From: Plotosus lineatus
Taxonomy: Eukaryota > Chordata > Actinopteri > Siluriformes > Plotosidae
Assembly: GCA_024760905.1 (NCBI GenBank)
Contig: CM045745.1
Span: 15,246,782-15,310,781 of the forward strand
Length of the DNA: 64,000 nt
Direction: 5' to 3'
A model generated the notes under the pieces. It was not told the origin of the DNA, made no database searches, and saw only the letters and a list, made by a program, of their open reading frames with translations. Position 1 is the stretch's first letter; each line of letters opens with the position of its first letter. Positions 1 through 54,912 of the stretch are shown here, piece by piece. The position numbers and the translations under genes are program-made.

Positions 1-174
1 TTTTATTGCTGTTTTGTGTACTTTCCTGGCCTGCAAGCCAACATATGCTCATCGTAGCACACATGTTAACACTGTTCATTGTTAAAGTGTAAATACTTAT
101 GCATGACACTTCAAAAACCCTCGAGTAACAGCAACGTGATTGATGTGCCCCGTGTTTCTGCTCGTGTTCCTTAC

Positions 175-42929
<42,755 letters not shown>

Positions 42930-42952
42930 TGCTAGTACTGCTTCCACCACTA

Positions 42953-43609
42953 CTGCAAAAGAAAACAAAGCAAACATACAGTGCTGAAGGAACCCCAGAG
43001 CGACCAGTATGATGACCAAAAAGCCAACTCAAGACAAGACACAGTGCATGCTTTAGCACTGTAACAAACGTAACTAGACCAATGCATACTGGCCAATAAA
43101 TCGTCTTGAAAGAGGAGTGTTAATGACACAAACATGGCTTGCTTTGGCCTTCATATCTGAAATCCACAAGTCAAAGTGCTGTTTGTTCCTGACAAGATGC
43201 ATAATAGAAAATTTCCATTGTATGTTGTCCTAATCGCTAACACACTAGACACACCTTATTGGGGGAAAAGTACGAATGATACAGTTATCTGTATCTGGGA
43301 GTCAAGAGAGCAAAACAGCCATGGTCCCTGGGTAGGTGGGGAAGGTATACTCAAATGCAGAGACTCTAGCCAATCTCAGGAGTGGGACTCTCATATAGAC
43401 GGGAGAGGTCAGATAGCGATAGTGACTACATTTACACGAACATTTATGTAAAGCTAAGATTCTAGCCAGAATAGGACAGTTGCCCTAAATATACAAGCCC
43501 AGCATAGGAATCGATTTATTGGCTGAACAATGTCTGACTTTGCAACAATGGTACACAATATGCCAATGTTCACCATTTTCATATCATGATTTGGGATTTT
43601 TTGTTCTTT
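42953..43609. other. intron 1 next to exon 2, nothing recognised
   Basis: Polypyrimidine-rich on the minus strand near 42960 as expected for an acceptor. A 91-codon plus frame at 43176 has no domain. Confidence 0.5.
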
Positions 43610-43941
43610 TACATATTATTCATTTATTTTCTGAACCACTTAAGCCTAATTCAGCTCATGGGGAGGCTGGTGCCCATGTCAACTGACTCTGGATGAGGGC
43701 ACAGGACACCCTGAACAGCTCACCAGGCCATTGCAGGGCAGAAACATGCTGTCGGCTATGCAGCCTACTCTTGATGAAAGTCAGCAATGGTTCTTTTACA
43801 GCTTCTCACCACAGACAGTGAGAGACATGACCAGCCCTTGATAACCCAATTTGCTGCACTGGGGGGGACAGTATCGGGCCATGAACCCCAGACCTTAGGA
43901 CCAGTAATCCAACACCCTACCAGCAGGCCACCACTGCCCCG
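43610..43941 (-). mobile_element. SINE with family-A head and ATGAATG-type tail
   Basis: A complete example: tail ATTATTCATTTATTTTCTG on the left, CACCAGGCCATTGCAGGGC, the shared body (AGTCAGCAATGG, GAGACATGACC) and the tRNA head at the right (GGCCACCACTGCCCC on plus). A (TAT)n run follows at 43948. Confidence 0.75.
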
Positions 43942-44235
43942 TGTATAGTATTATTATTATTATTATTACAATTATTTTTTTAAAGAGCTGTGTAAAGATA
44001 ATTAACCGTGTAGCACCCCAGGTTACACATGTGCAACAAATTCTAATTAGAATTTTTCCCATGGTGCTGTCTATGACTCGGCTCTACGGGCTTAAATCCT
44101 TCACTGTGCCCTCTCTCTCTCTCTCTCTGTACTCACGTCGGTGTCTCATACATGCATTGGCTACATCACTTTACTCAAACAACTATTTAGACGAGAACCA
44201 AAATTCTAGCATTACAATCTCCACTTGTATCTTTA

Positions 44236-44954
44236 CAGTGGTACCTCAAATTACGAAAGTAATCCGTTCCAGAAGCTTTTTCGGAACCTGGATTTTTCGT
44301 AGATTGAACCGCATTTTGCATGTAAAACTTGTGATTCTTTCCAAGGCCCCCCCAAAACCACCCCCTAAACCCTTTAAAAATTATAAAAGTATACCTTTCA
44401 AGGCCTCCTTCTGCTTCAATATCGTACCGATGGTAGACGGGTTTGGCCATATTCCTTTGTGATATCACTCAACCGCATGCCACGAGCCCACTTCTTTATA
44501 CTCGCAATGGGCATCGTGTGTGCGCGCGTGCGCGCGTGTGTGTGTTGAACATGTCTTCTTAGCAGAGTTATAATCTTACAAATGTTTATGCAAGGTTTAA
44601 AAGCCTGAGCCAAAAGATAAAGTTGCAATAAGCACACTCGAAAAACTCATGAAACAACAGTAACTCTGTCCTTTACACGAAAAGCATTATGGGTGCTCCA
44701 TAATAGCTAATGGGAGGGAGCTGCGTCATCCCTCCAGGCCAATGGGAGGCCAGTGGGGCGGGATGTTGAGAGATAGTCAATGGGAGAACAGCTTGTGCAT
44801 TGTTTGAATGGCACGTTTTAATGTTTGAATGGTGCATTTGATGTATTTCGTATGGAGAACTTGTTTCGTATACAGAGACAAAAAATTTTGGAAAATGTTT
44901 TCCATAACCTGGATTTTTCATTTGCTGGGACTATTGTAAGGTGAGGTACCACTG
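44236..44954. mobile_element. Tigger/pogo-like MITE, family E
   Basis: Ends CAGTGGTACCTCAAATTACG and GTGAGGTACCACTG with TA at 44234-44235 and 44955-44956. It contains a (TG/CG)n tract at about 44517-44543. Confidence 0.85.
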
Positions 44955-45127
44955 TATCATGTGATTGTCATGAATAAACATAACATCTAGGGTGTATTTA
45001 TTCACATTTCTCGAAATTAACTAATTTGAAATTACTTAACTTTTAAAATACAGTATTTAACACAACTAATATTGTCACTTTAAAATGGTTGAGAGCGAAC
45101 AGAGGTCGAGAGACATTAGCTAATCTG

Positions 45128-45425
45128 CTGAACATTTTACACCCAAGCCTAGTGGCTCATCAGGCCAGTGCTTATTCCCGGTTTACGTAGCGTGAAGCTA
45201 CCAGGAGTTCAACTCCTCCTGGATGGGACGCTACTCCATCAAAGGTTACCTTCTCATTATATTTTTACTGATGCCCATTTATCCTGCTGGGTGGACAGAG
45301 GCAAACCTGTGGTTAAGACCTTGCCCAGGGGTCTTAGCACAGTGGGGGGGGGTGTCTAACTGGGATTCGAACACATAACCTCCTGATCATGATCCCAGCA
45401 TCCTAACCACTACAACACCGGCCCC
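45128..45425 (-). mobile_element. SINE family C
   Basis: Minus-strand head GGGGCCGGTGTTGTAGTGG and GTTAGG with B-box GTTCGAATCC (about 45362-45371). The tail is TGGGTGTAAAATG at the left. No clear target duplication. Confidence 0.75.
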
Positions 45426-46380
45426 AGACAGACAATAGAATAGTATTAATACAAAGTATTGTGATTTAAAAAACTCAAAGTATAAGATACGCAGTACAAA
45501 AATAAAGCTCTCTGCCAATATTTGAAAGAGCTGGACTCTATACACTTGTTTTGAGTCTCCTGGTGTTGAAGTCAATGTGATTCAGGTTCTTCCACTGAAC
45601 ACTGATTTGCTTGTGCGTGCTTTAAACCAGCGCCGTTCCTCTGTTCTGCAACTTTTTTAAACAGATGATTATTCTGTATTTTCCCCCCCATTCATAAACT
45701 AAATATTTAACTCTTTCAGCTGCCACAGCATGAACTTTCTCTCTAGCTCAACCGAAAAATGAACAGATCAAGACACAACTCCACTCTTTGTTTATGTTGC
45801 TTCAAGTGCAAAGCCCAGAGCAATAACTGTCGAGCACGCACAGAGCGCAGGGTGCAAGTTCAGTCTAATTAAATGAGGTTACATGCAGTGCAAAGCTCAG
45901 CTAGGAACGAGCTGTCCAACAGTCATAATCCAACTTTGAGAAAAGTTGATTTAGTATGAATTCATTGAGTCAAACCATCATGTTTACATATAAAAGTTAA
46001 GTTTTGGTCAGAACAGCACAATAATTCCTCTTTCACTAACGTATTCACTCACTAGGTACACGCACACAAAAGGTGCAGCTGGCTGCCCTTACATGTCTCA
46101 GGAAGCATGTATTAGCCTGCATCCTCTCAGGGTGACAGTTCTCACACAGGACAGTTGGCTAGCGAATGGCGGTTTGGCTGGTGAACAAACATTTGAAAAA
46201 GTTAACAGATTAACAGTGAGTTAGTCACTCGAGACATTATTCACCCCACATCTCAGGTGAATTCTGGAACCAATTAAAATGCAAAAGTAAACCATAAAAA
46301 TCTTGCGTGTTTCTTGTATTCCAACAAAGTATATACTCAGAGTTCTTGTTAAAAAAAAAGTGGTTATTTCTTTCGGCTGT
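45426..46380. other. intron 1, nothing recognised
   Basis: About 0.95 kb without a repeat family or supported frame. Confidence 0.5.
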
Positions 46381-46391
46381 AATGCCAAATG

Positions 46392-46732
46392 TGGGCGGCA
46401 CGGTGGTGCAGCGGTTAGCACGTCCGCCTCACAGCAAGAAGGAAAGATTCGATTCCTGTTCCTGAGCGTTTGTATAGACTTTGCATGTTCCTCCCCATGC
46501 TTGCGTGGGTTTCCTCCAGGTACTTCAACTTCCTCCCACGATCCAAGAACATGCAGAGTATTTTAACTTGCTGTTTCAAAATCACCCCTGGGTGAAAGTG
46601 TGAATGGTAGTACGTGTGCTAGCCCTGCGGTAGCCTGGAAGGCTGTCCAGGGTGTACCCTGCCCTTGCCCAGAGATGGGTGCCAGCCTTGTCGTGACCCT
46701 AATTAGGCATAGGCTAAGATCAAGAATGAATG
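46392..46732 (+). mobile_element. SINE family B
   Basis: Head GGCGGCACGGTGGTGCAGCG, then GTTAGCACGTCCGCC and a degenerate B-box (GATTCGATTCC). The tail ends GAATGAATG. Target duplication AATGCCAAATG (46381-46391) and AATGCCAAGTG (46733-46743), 10/11. This is the uninterrupted reference for 406-1115. Confidence 0.85.
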
Positions 46733-47136
46733 AATGCCAAGTGTTACCGGCTGCTGATCAAGAAAAGAGTGACTGGCTATCTGATATATTTGTGTTGTCA
46801 TCAAGCTCAGGTGTTAGCGGTGGGGCTGTGGAAGTAGTTGAAAACAGCAAATGAGCAGGAGAGACTCGCTCTGTGCTGCGATGTGGTGTAATATGGTGAT
46901 GTTTGGAGTAATTTACTAATTAGCTAGTGCTACAAAAAGGTGAATAAGGTTTCTGTAGGGTGTGTTTACATGGCAGTTTACACAGTGTCTCAACCCTGCT
47001 CCAAACAGGTCATGCTCTTGAATAACTCAATACTACGATCCTTATAAGACCCACACATTCACCTACATCAGTGTTTCTCAAATAGTGGGGCGCATATGAC
47101 CCTGGGGAACATGTTTTTCTGGACTAGTGTACGAGA

Positions 47137-47389
47137 ATAGACCAAATTCGCATCTCGGCTCACGCACGGCATCATTGGATCGCGAATACCAAACAAGCTA
47201 CCAATATGGCGGAAATAAACCTTGATGTGGTTAATAACTGCACTATCGATACGTTCAATTTATGGAAAGTTCCCGACCTTCGAGCGTATTGTATATGTAG
47301 GGTCCTCCCGGTTGTTCCCACAAGCATAAAGATGAACTTGTTACATTTGAATTTGCGGTGGCGTTACAAAAGCTACCTATAGTTCTTTG
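47137..47389 (+). pseudogene. foreign insert with possible SAP-like N-terminal coding piece
   Basis: From ATG at 47206 the frame reads MAEINLDVVNN, then FNLWKVPDLRAY. After a one-base frame change it reads HKHKDELVTFEFAVALQKLP. The pattern W-x-V-P-x-L-(R/K)-x-(F/Y) ... (K)xELV resembles the N-terminal SAP-like domain of a fish transposon family that also carries a YqaJ nuclease. Assignment is tentative; the rest of such a gene is absent. Confidence 0.35.
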
Positions 47390-47583
47390 CAGCCTACTCT
47401 TTACGAAAGTCAGCAATGGTTCTTTTACATGCCTCACACCATAGACAGTGAGAGACATGGCCTGCCTTTGATAACCCAGTTAGCTGCACTGGGGGGGACA
47501 GTGACAACCTTGTGGGGACTCAAACCCCCAACCTTAGGATCAGCGATCCTGCGCCCTATCCACTAGATCACCACTGTCCCTGG
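47390..47583 (-). mobile_element. partial SINE family A inside the hAT-like element
   Basis: Head at right (ending ATCACCACTGTCCC on plus) and body to GCAGCCTACTCTTTACG at left. The RTE-type tail is absent. Confidence 0.7.
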
Positions 47584-47909
47584 CGATATTAAGACATAAA
47601 TAAGTTAAATGAGTTTAAATGAATTTTTTTTTTTTTAAATTTCAGGCACATTGGTGCACTTACAAAAAATTTTCTATTACAGATTAAAAAACAATGTTAA
47701 TGAAGTTTTTCTTTATTGTAAGTTGAACTACATTTCTTTCTTTTACTGTTTTTAATGTTAATAAAGATACAATATTATGCAGAGGTGTACTAATAATTTT
47801 ATAGACAAATAATATTTATAGTTGCTAATGGGGCAGTGGGGGGGCGTGAAATGTTTTTTCTTCTTAGAGGGGGCGCCACAGAAAATAATTGAGAAGCGCT
47901 GACTTACAT

Positions 47910-48870
47910 GAACAATAAAAACCACTTATCTTAACCCGATTATATTCTTTATGCAAGATATAGCTTGGAATCTGATGGAATTCAGGGCAGAGTTTAGGGC
48001 CGGACCTCTCTAATGACCGATTGATTTGATTTCATTGCAATGAATATTACAAATTAAAAACACCACAGACTATAAGATATATAAATTAAAGCCATAATAC
48101 AACATATGGAGTATAAAAAGTAGCAAAACAACTAATGGGTTAATTTCAGAAATGCAGTTCCTGCACTGGCTGTTATTAAACGTTCCTGTTTCTCATATTA
48201 GAATATTTCACCTCGTCTAGTATTTTTTATCCTATTTAAAATACGAGTCCATCAGACAAACTAGAGAACACACGACAAGAAGAAATTTATTAGGAATTGG
48301 TGGTGCATAGGTAATAAGTCTTCTAACTCAATGAGGAACTTAAAATTTACCAATTCTCACAGCAGCTGCTCCTGGTGACCTGCACTTTGTTGGCGTCTAC
48401 TGCTAAATATTACCTGCAATCAAAAAAAATACCAAGAATCCTGAACACTAGAACAAATTACTTGTCACAAGTTCAGTGAAGATCATTAAATATCCACAAA
48501 AATATCCACCTCACCTTCAAAGAATAACTGCTGTTTATTACAGGGTATTTGGGCGGTATGTGTGTGTGTGTGTGAGGAAAAACCTTCACAGCTGTAATTT
48601 TACATTGCTGCTCCACATCAGCTATAATAGCTATGGGTCAATAGGAATGAGAGTACTCTGTGTAATGATGGTTAAGTTAGACATTCATCATCACTCGTTT
48701 GCCAAACCATTTAATCCTACCAGGGTGGGAAAGAAACTGGGCCTATCTTAGCCAACACTAGGCTAGCATGGGGTACACCCTGAATAGTTTGCTAGACTAA
48801 GGGGTTGTTAAACTAAACTAAACTAAAGGTTGTTAAACAGCCTGTTAAACTAATGCATATACTTTTAGCC
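47910..48870. other. intron 1; family-B-type SINE tail fragment at about 48690-48805
   Basis: The words TTTAATCCTACCAGGGTGGG and GGGTACACCCTGAATAGTTTG match the 3' part of B-type SINEs. The remainder is unassigned; a short (GT)n lies at about 48560. Confidence 0.45.
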
Positions 48871-49853
48871 CAGTGCTTCTCAAATAGTGGGGTATGCGAT
48901 ATGTTGCCGGGGGGGGCGTGGCGTGATGCCGGGGGGAGCGCGTATGACACTGGCGAACATGCTTTTCTGGAATTGTGTACGAGAATTAAGTGTAATTGCA
49001 CCTCCGCTCCACTAGTTGGCCCTGGCGCTCTCATTGTTGCACTATGGTGTAACAGTTTTGTGCACGAGCAAACGATATGAAGTGCAGTAATCAACCCCTC
49101 AAGAAACAACACGGAAAAATTTCTAACAGGAACGAAGAGAAAGGTGGAGAGACACAGGGATATTAAGATTAACGAGTTTAAATAAGGATTTTTTTTATTT
49201 TTTATTTCAGGCACATTGGTGCACTTTTAATCGTTTCTATTACAGATTTAAAAAACAATGTTCATGAAGTTTTTCTTTATTGTAAGTTGAACTATATTTC
49301 TTTTAATGTTAATAAAGATACAATGTTATGCAGAGGTGTACTAACAATTTTATAGACAAATAATACTATTTATAGTCACTCGCGGGGCAGGGGTGGTTTA
49401 GTGGTATAGGGCACTGGATCGCTGATTCAAAGGTTGGGGGTTCGAGTCCCACTCTCCACAAGGTTGTCACTGTCCCCCCCAGTGCAGCTAACTGGGTTAT
49501 CAAAGGCGGGCCAATGTCTCTCACTGTCTATGGTGTGAGGCATGTAAAAGAACCATTGCTGACTTTCGTAAAGAGTAGCTGCAAAGTCGTCAGCGTGTTT
49601 CTGTCCCTTGCTAAAAAGGGTTGTGACAGGAAGGGCATCCGACGTAAAAACCTCTGCCAAAATCAAACGTTCGAATCAGATGATTCACTTTGGCAACTCC
49701 AGAGTAAAAGGGAAAAAGGCCGAAAGGAAGACAGATAGACAGTCGCTTTTGGGGCGGCTGGGGGTGGGGGGGTGGGGGGGGTGGTTTGGCGTGAAATGTT
49801 TTTTTTTTTTTCTTCCTGGGGAGGGCGCCACAGAAAATAATTGAGAAGCACTG
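48871..49853 (+). mobile_element. hAT-like element, family H, interrupted by a SINE
   Basis: Ends CAGTGCTTCTCAAATAG and TTGAGAAGCACTG. The flanks TTTTAGCC and CTTTAGAC match at 6/8. A family-A SINE is inserted near 49384-49738. Confidence 0.78.
49384..49738 (+). mobile_element. SINE family A inside hAT-like element
   Basis: Head GGGGCAGGGGTGGTTTAGTG, B-box GGTTCGAGTCC, body and RTE-type tail ending GCCGAAAGGAAGACAG. It interrupts the hAT segment that elsewhere reads TATAGTCGCT...GGGGGCGTGAAATG. Confidence 0.82.
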
Positions 49854-50386
49854 CTTTAGACCATACAAGGAAACCAGGGTACCGGTAGGAAATGCACACT
49901 ACAACATCATGCAAACTCCACATAGAAGCTCCCACGCTTGGAACTCTAAGGAGATTTTGATCAACTGTTTTGAAAAACCCCACTATGTGATTCACAGGTC
50001 TGACATAATCAGAATCAAAATACTTTGGAATATATAAAGTTTCACACCAAAATTCACAACACTGGACCCTGGTGCCAATTAAAGAGAAACCATTGAGGTT
50101 AAGACGTTGTACCTTTGTGAGGTGACATAACAGGATCTTTCAGTTCTAAGGAATTCTATCTACTCTTTATTATTTGTTGATATAATCATGTCCTTTCAGC
50201 ATATCATCCAGACATGTGAAATTTGCCTTTATTCATGTTAACATTTTGCTGCAAGTCCCTCCATCAGCTTTCAGAATCTGGTCTTCTGGAAAGTGGAAAC
50301 CTGTCAGTGTGTTACTGGGTTACAATGGTGTTGACCAGCAGGAGTACCGTCCCCACACAAAACTGCTCTATTGAACAACACACAAT

Positions 50387-50737
50387 TCTGTCTTCTTTTC
50401 AGCTTTTTCCCTTTTACTCGGGAGTCGCCACAGCAAATCATCTGATTCGCACGTTTGATTTGGCAGAGGTTTTTACGTCGGATGCCCTTCCTGTCACAAC
50501 CCTTTTTAACAAGGGACAGAAACACGCTGACGACTTTGCAGCCTACTCTTTACGAAAGTCAGCAATGGTTCTTTTACATGTCACCATAGACAGTGACAGA
50601 CATGGCCCGCCTTTGATAACACAGTTAGCTGCACTGGGGGGGACAGTGACAACCTTGTGGAGAGTGGGACTTGAACCCCCAACCTTTGGATCAGCGATCC
50701 AGCGCCCTATACCACTAGACCACCACTGCCTCCATTT
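50387..50737 (-). mobile_element. SINE family A with RTE-type tail
   Basis: An exact 13-bp target duplication, AACAACACACAAT, at 50374-50386 and 50738-50750. It is close to the family consensus, hence a fairly recent copy. Confidence 0.9.
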
Positions 50738-50750
50738 AACAACACACAAT

Positions 50751-51228
50751 ATGTAACCTAATCTAACCAAAAACGTCGACAGTACATAAGATATTTCAAC
50801 TTGGTATCACTATGAAGTGTACCAACTCCTCCTTTCAGCCCTGTCACGAACTTATTTTTTTAATATTAGGCCATTCGGTCACATTTAGCTGGAGCACAAT
50901 TTTTTTTTATATCCAGATCACACATGTCTCAAATTGTTGCTCAGGGTACTGCTTGTGAATGATGCATCATATTTTTCAATGAGGTACTTCCTGTTACAAC
51001 TTGTTATAGCAACTCAAACTCAACAATTGTCTCATCTGTATTGCTTTTATCTCTTAGTTGAAGTTAATAAAACATAAAGGCACAGCTTTACATATTACCA
51101 CGTATAAACAAAGTAGAAAGCCTTCAATCTACTGTGGAGAAACACCCACTAAACATTACAAAAAGATCCAACACTGGAAATTCCTTCTGGAGATTTTAAC
51201 TCAAGAATTTTAACTAAAAATATATATA
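50751..51228. other. intron 1, nothing recognised
   Basis: AT-rich, ending in a (TA)n run at 51219-51228 into which the next element inserted. Confidence 0.5.
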
Positions 51229-51703
51229 CAGATATACTCCCCAGCTTACAAACGAGTTAGGTTCTGGACGGCCGTTCGTTAGATGAATTTGTTTGCAAGT
51301 CGGTACAGGGCATTCTCCTGGTTCCTCTCAAGCACAGCACAGTGGATCTGACCAGATTTACAGAGTTTCACTTTTATCCAGTTCATTATAATACTGGAGT
51401 CAATTTGTTTCTTCTTTGCACGTTTTGATGCGAGTTCAGAAATGTATCGTTCTGCTTCACTTCTGTTACCTCCGTCTGGTGTAAAGCACGTGTCAGCCAC
51501 ACCCCTCTGCCGGAGCCTAGTATTACGTGTACTTCAGGATAATGTTTAATCATATTTCATACTTATATTTATGATATATCTTTCTATAGATTTTATTCTA
51601 TTTCTGCTTGTTCGACAATTTCATTTCACTTTTGACCTCTGACGGCCCTGTTCGTATCTCTGGATGTTCGCAAAACGAATGTTCACAAGTTGGGGAGCGT
51701 CTG
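51229..51703 (-). mobile_element. Tigger/pogo-like MITE related to T1
   Basis: Ends CAGATATACTCCCCAGCTTAC and GTTGGGGAGCGTCTG with TA flanks. A 73-codon minus frame (51500-51279) has KRAKKKQ and NWIKVKLCKSG words but no family that I can name. Confidence 0.65.
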
Positions 51704-52133
51704 TATATGAAAATGCTTGTCCCTGTGTGGAACTGCAACAAAAGGTTCAATTTTAACAAAAGCGTTCCACACAGTCACATACTCCAAAATTCTATTTCTG
51801 CCTCTTCATTGGAAATATGTCCATAGCCATGTTTATAGCTGCTACAACCATGAAGGAGGTAGTTGTAGCGCCTACATTATGTATCTTTTTTTAGAACCAT
51901 GTGCACGTATAATCCTTAATCGTCATCATTAATGTAACAGTCCTTCAAGTCTAATTACATAACTTGAGTGTAAAATATTTCAGGATGCATTAGGAAAGGT
52001 ACAGAACTTGAACCCTTGATGGCACCAAGTCAAATAGTTTCAGTGCTTCATTTTCGCGAGTGTTATTATAACTTCTTCAGAAAACTAATACCATGAAACA
52101 ACCAAAAAGCTCATTTCTTCCCTTAATGGTGTA

Positions 52134-52708
52134 AAGTGGTACCTCACTTTACGAAATTAATCCGTTCCAGAGCCTTTTTCGTAAACTGGATTTTTTTTTT
52201 GTAAGTAGAACCGCATTTCACATGTAAAATGCGTGATTCGTTCCAAAGTCCCCAATAGTACCCTTTAAAAATTATAAAAGCATACCTTTCAAGGTACTTA
52301 CTTCATGTTGACCATGTCTTCTTAGCAGAGTTATAATCTTACAAATGTTTATGCAAGGTTAAAAGCCTGAGCCAAAAAATAAAAGTTGCAATGAGCACAC
52401 TTGAAAAACTCATGAACAAGCTGCTGCTCAAGGGAGCTGCATCATCCCTCCTAGCCAATGGGAGGCCAGTAGGGTGGGATGTTGGGAGATAGCCAATGGG
52501 AGGGAGCTACGTCATCCCTCCTAGCTAATGGGAGGCCGAGGCAGGATGTTGGATGATAGTCAATGGGAGAGGAACTTGTGCATTGTTTGAATGGCGCGTT
52601 TCGTAAGGAGAACTTGTTTCGTAGACAGAGACAAAAAAATTTTGGAAAATGTTTTTCGTAACCTGGATTTTTCATTTGATGGGACTATTGTAAGATGAGG
52701 TACCACTG
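52134..52708. mobile_element. Tigger/pogo-like MITE, family E
   Basis: Ends AAGTGGTACCTCACTTTACG and GATGAGGTACCACTG with TA at both sides. It contains a short duplication of CATCCCTCCTAGC...GGGAGGCC at 52441-52540. Confidence 0.82.
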
Positions 52709-54698
52709 TACTTGGTATGTTTTTACAAAAGCATACTATGGTGTTTTTGGGTGGCTGATTGGTCAAAGCTCTCATAGTCTGGTTACTACCACTGAACTCT
52801 CGAACAGCACCTCGGCTGTTTACTTTATTAGCTCATATCTTGTCCCCACAAATCGGGCAATGCCCCTCAGCCCAATGCACCACTTTACAAATGCTGAGAA
52901 TAGACATTAAAAAAAGGTGATGACTGGTGATCTAAATTTAAATTTAATGAGTAAAACAGAAATTCAAAATGGAAGCTTTGGCAGCCACAAAAAAAAAAAA
53001 ACATCAATAAATCAATAGACTTATGTAGTTAACCAGTCCAAATATCCACAGCAAAAATGATGTAGTTTTTGAGTTAGCATGCAGAATACAAGCTGAAGAT
53101 GGCAGCTGCAGTGACAATAATGGGCATCGAACTGCAATGAAAATTGATGGGAATGTACAAGTGTGCAAGCCTAACATCCCCACCAAAAACAGTGATGATC
53201 AGTAATGTTGTTCGAGTTAATACACAGATTGCAACTGTGGACAGATGACTGTTCATAGTGTGTACTGACATTACCCCTCACCTCCAATGGACTTGAGAGC
53301 AAAGACATTACACCCAAATCCTGAGTGTAGCATAAGCCAACAACAGGAAACATCTAAATCAGCTTTCTGACTATACGAGCATTACACTCTTCACCTACTC
53401 TTAAATCCACAAAGTTTGAAGTCACAACTCAAGTTAAATTTAGATTGCAGGGTCTGTAATTAACAGCAAATTCAAAACAACTCGACACCAAACCAAACAG
53501 CCGACCGTACTGTTCTCATACTGCACGTAGAAAACCGAGGTACACACATTATCTACAAGAGTCCATGACTGTGGACAGTCTATAACTATGTTGAAAAGCA
53601 TACAGATAATTTAGATAGTGAGATGGAAACTAATAGTAGCTGGTCGGAGTTATTTCTGTAGATGACATTGTTACAGTTTGGCATCATGTTATGCCATTAT
53701 ATGATCCAAGAGCTAAATTAAATATAGATTGTTATAAACATATTCTGGGTCAGTGTAGGTGTTTACATAAGAGATTGTCCTGCTGTAGTACCGCACATTT
53801 TAGCCTGTAAAAAAGGACACCGATTCAACTTTCAGCAATGAGCTCTAGTGGTCTCTCCATAGAAATAAATGCTACCTGATTATAGACTTTAGCCTCTTTT
53901 ACACAGCTTGTGTAGGGAAGGAATGTGTGCGCGTTTATTCTATCTTGTCTTTCTCCACGCCAACAGTGGTGATGGCCACACCGCCAAATCCCAATCAAGG
54001 TGTAAAAAGAGAGCTGGCATGGCTGTTCAGGGGTGTGAGGTTTTGAAGAGATGTTATGTATTATGTATGCAACCTGCCACCAGATTAATCAGAGAAAGCA
54101 CCTTAACAGTCAACACAGCTCACACCCGATTACTGGTTTGAAATTCCCAGCTGGAACGCACAGGGAATTCATATTTCCAACATGTTCTACTTCACACTAA
54201 ATACTGACTCCCCATTGTGCTACATGCATGTCCTGTCTCTGGTTGTGGAATGCACACACACCACCTAAATACACACATTGGGACAACATTATGTTTGCTC
54301 TGTTTGGCGGAGTGTAAACGCGCAAAGGTGACATAACGAAGGGTCTAACAACTGTTTAAATACAGCTTTTATGCCTTCCAACAAAGAACCTTTGTTTACC
54401 TTTAATTTTTGTGGGTTTGTTACCATGATTATGCAAAAAAAAATAAACAAACAATAAAGTTAGTTTTGAATTTTGAGGATCATGAGATTTCTACCAGAGT
54501 TGGGGCTTTGGCCATGGAAGACTTGAAGAAATTATGGAGCCATGTTTTTTTTAAGCGATTCTTAAACATTGTGAAAGAAAATTTTTTTTACACTTTGGTT
54601 GATATTGTAAACTGCTAGGCTTGGCAGAGCTTGTTTCTTCTGGATACACTTAACAGTAGTAATGCTATGCAATGTATATAAGTACCAGCTATAAGCTG
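52709..54698. other. intron 1, longest repeat-poor stretch
   Basis: About 2 kb without any of the families above, no supported frame and no RNA gene. It is the largest such gap in intron 1. Confidence 0.5.
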
Positions 54699-54912
54699 CA
54701 TTTTAGTTTGAGAGAGAGAGAGAGATTTCCTTTCGGCCTTTTCCCTTTTCCAGGGGTAGCCACAGCGAATGATTGGTTTGGCATAGGTTTTTACGTCGGA
54801 TGCCCTTCCTGACACAACCCTTTAGCAAGGGACAGAAACACGCTGACAGCTATGCAGCTACTCTTTACGAAAGTCAGCAATGGTTCCTTTACATGAACCT
54901 CTCACCACAGAA

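Larger units (their letters stand above)
47069..47901 (+). mobile_element. hAT-like element, family H, with foreign interior
   Basis: Ends CAGTGTTTCTCAAATAG and TTGAGAAGCGCTG; 8-bp duplication ACCTACAT (47061-47068) and ACTTACAT (47902-47909), 7/8. Between 47137 and 47583 the usual interior is replaced by unrelated sequence plus a partial family-A SINE. Confidence 0.82.
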
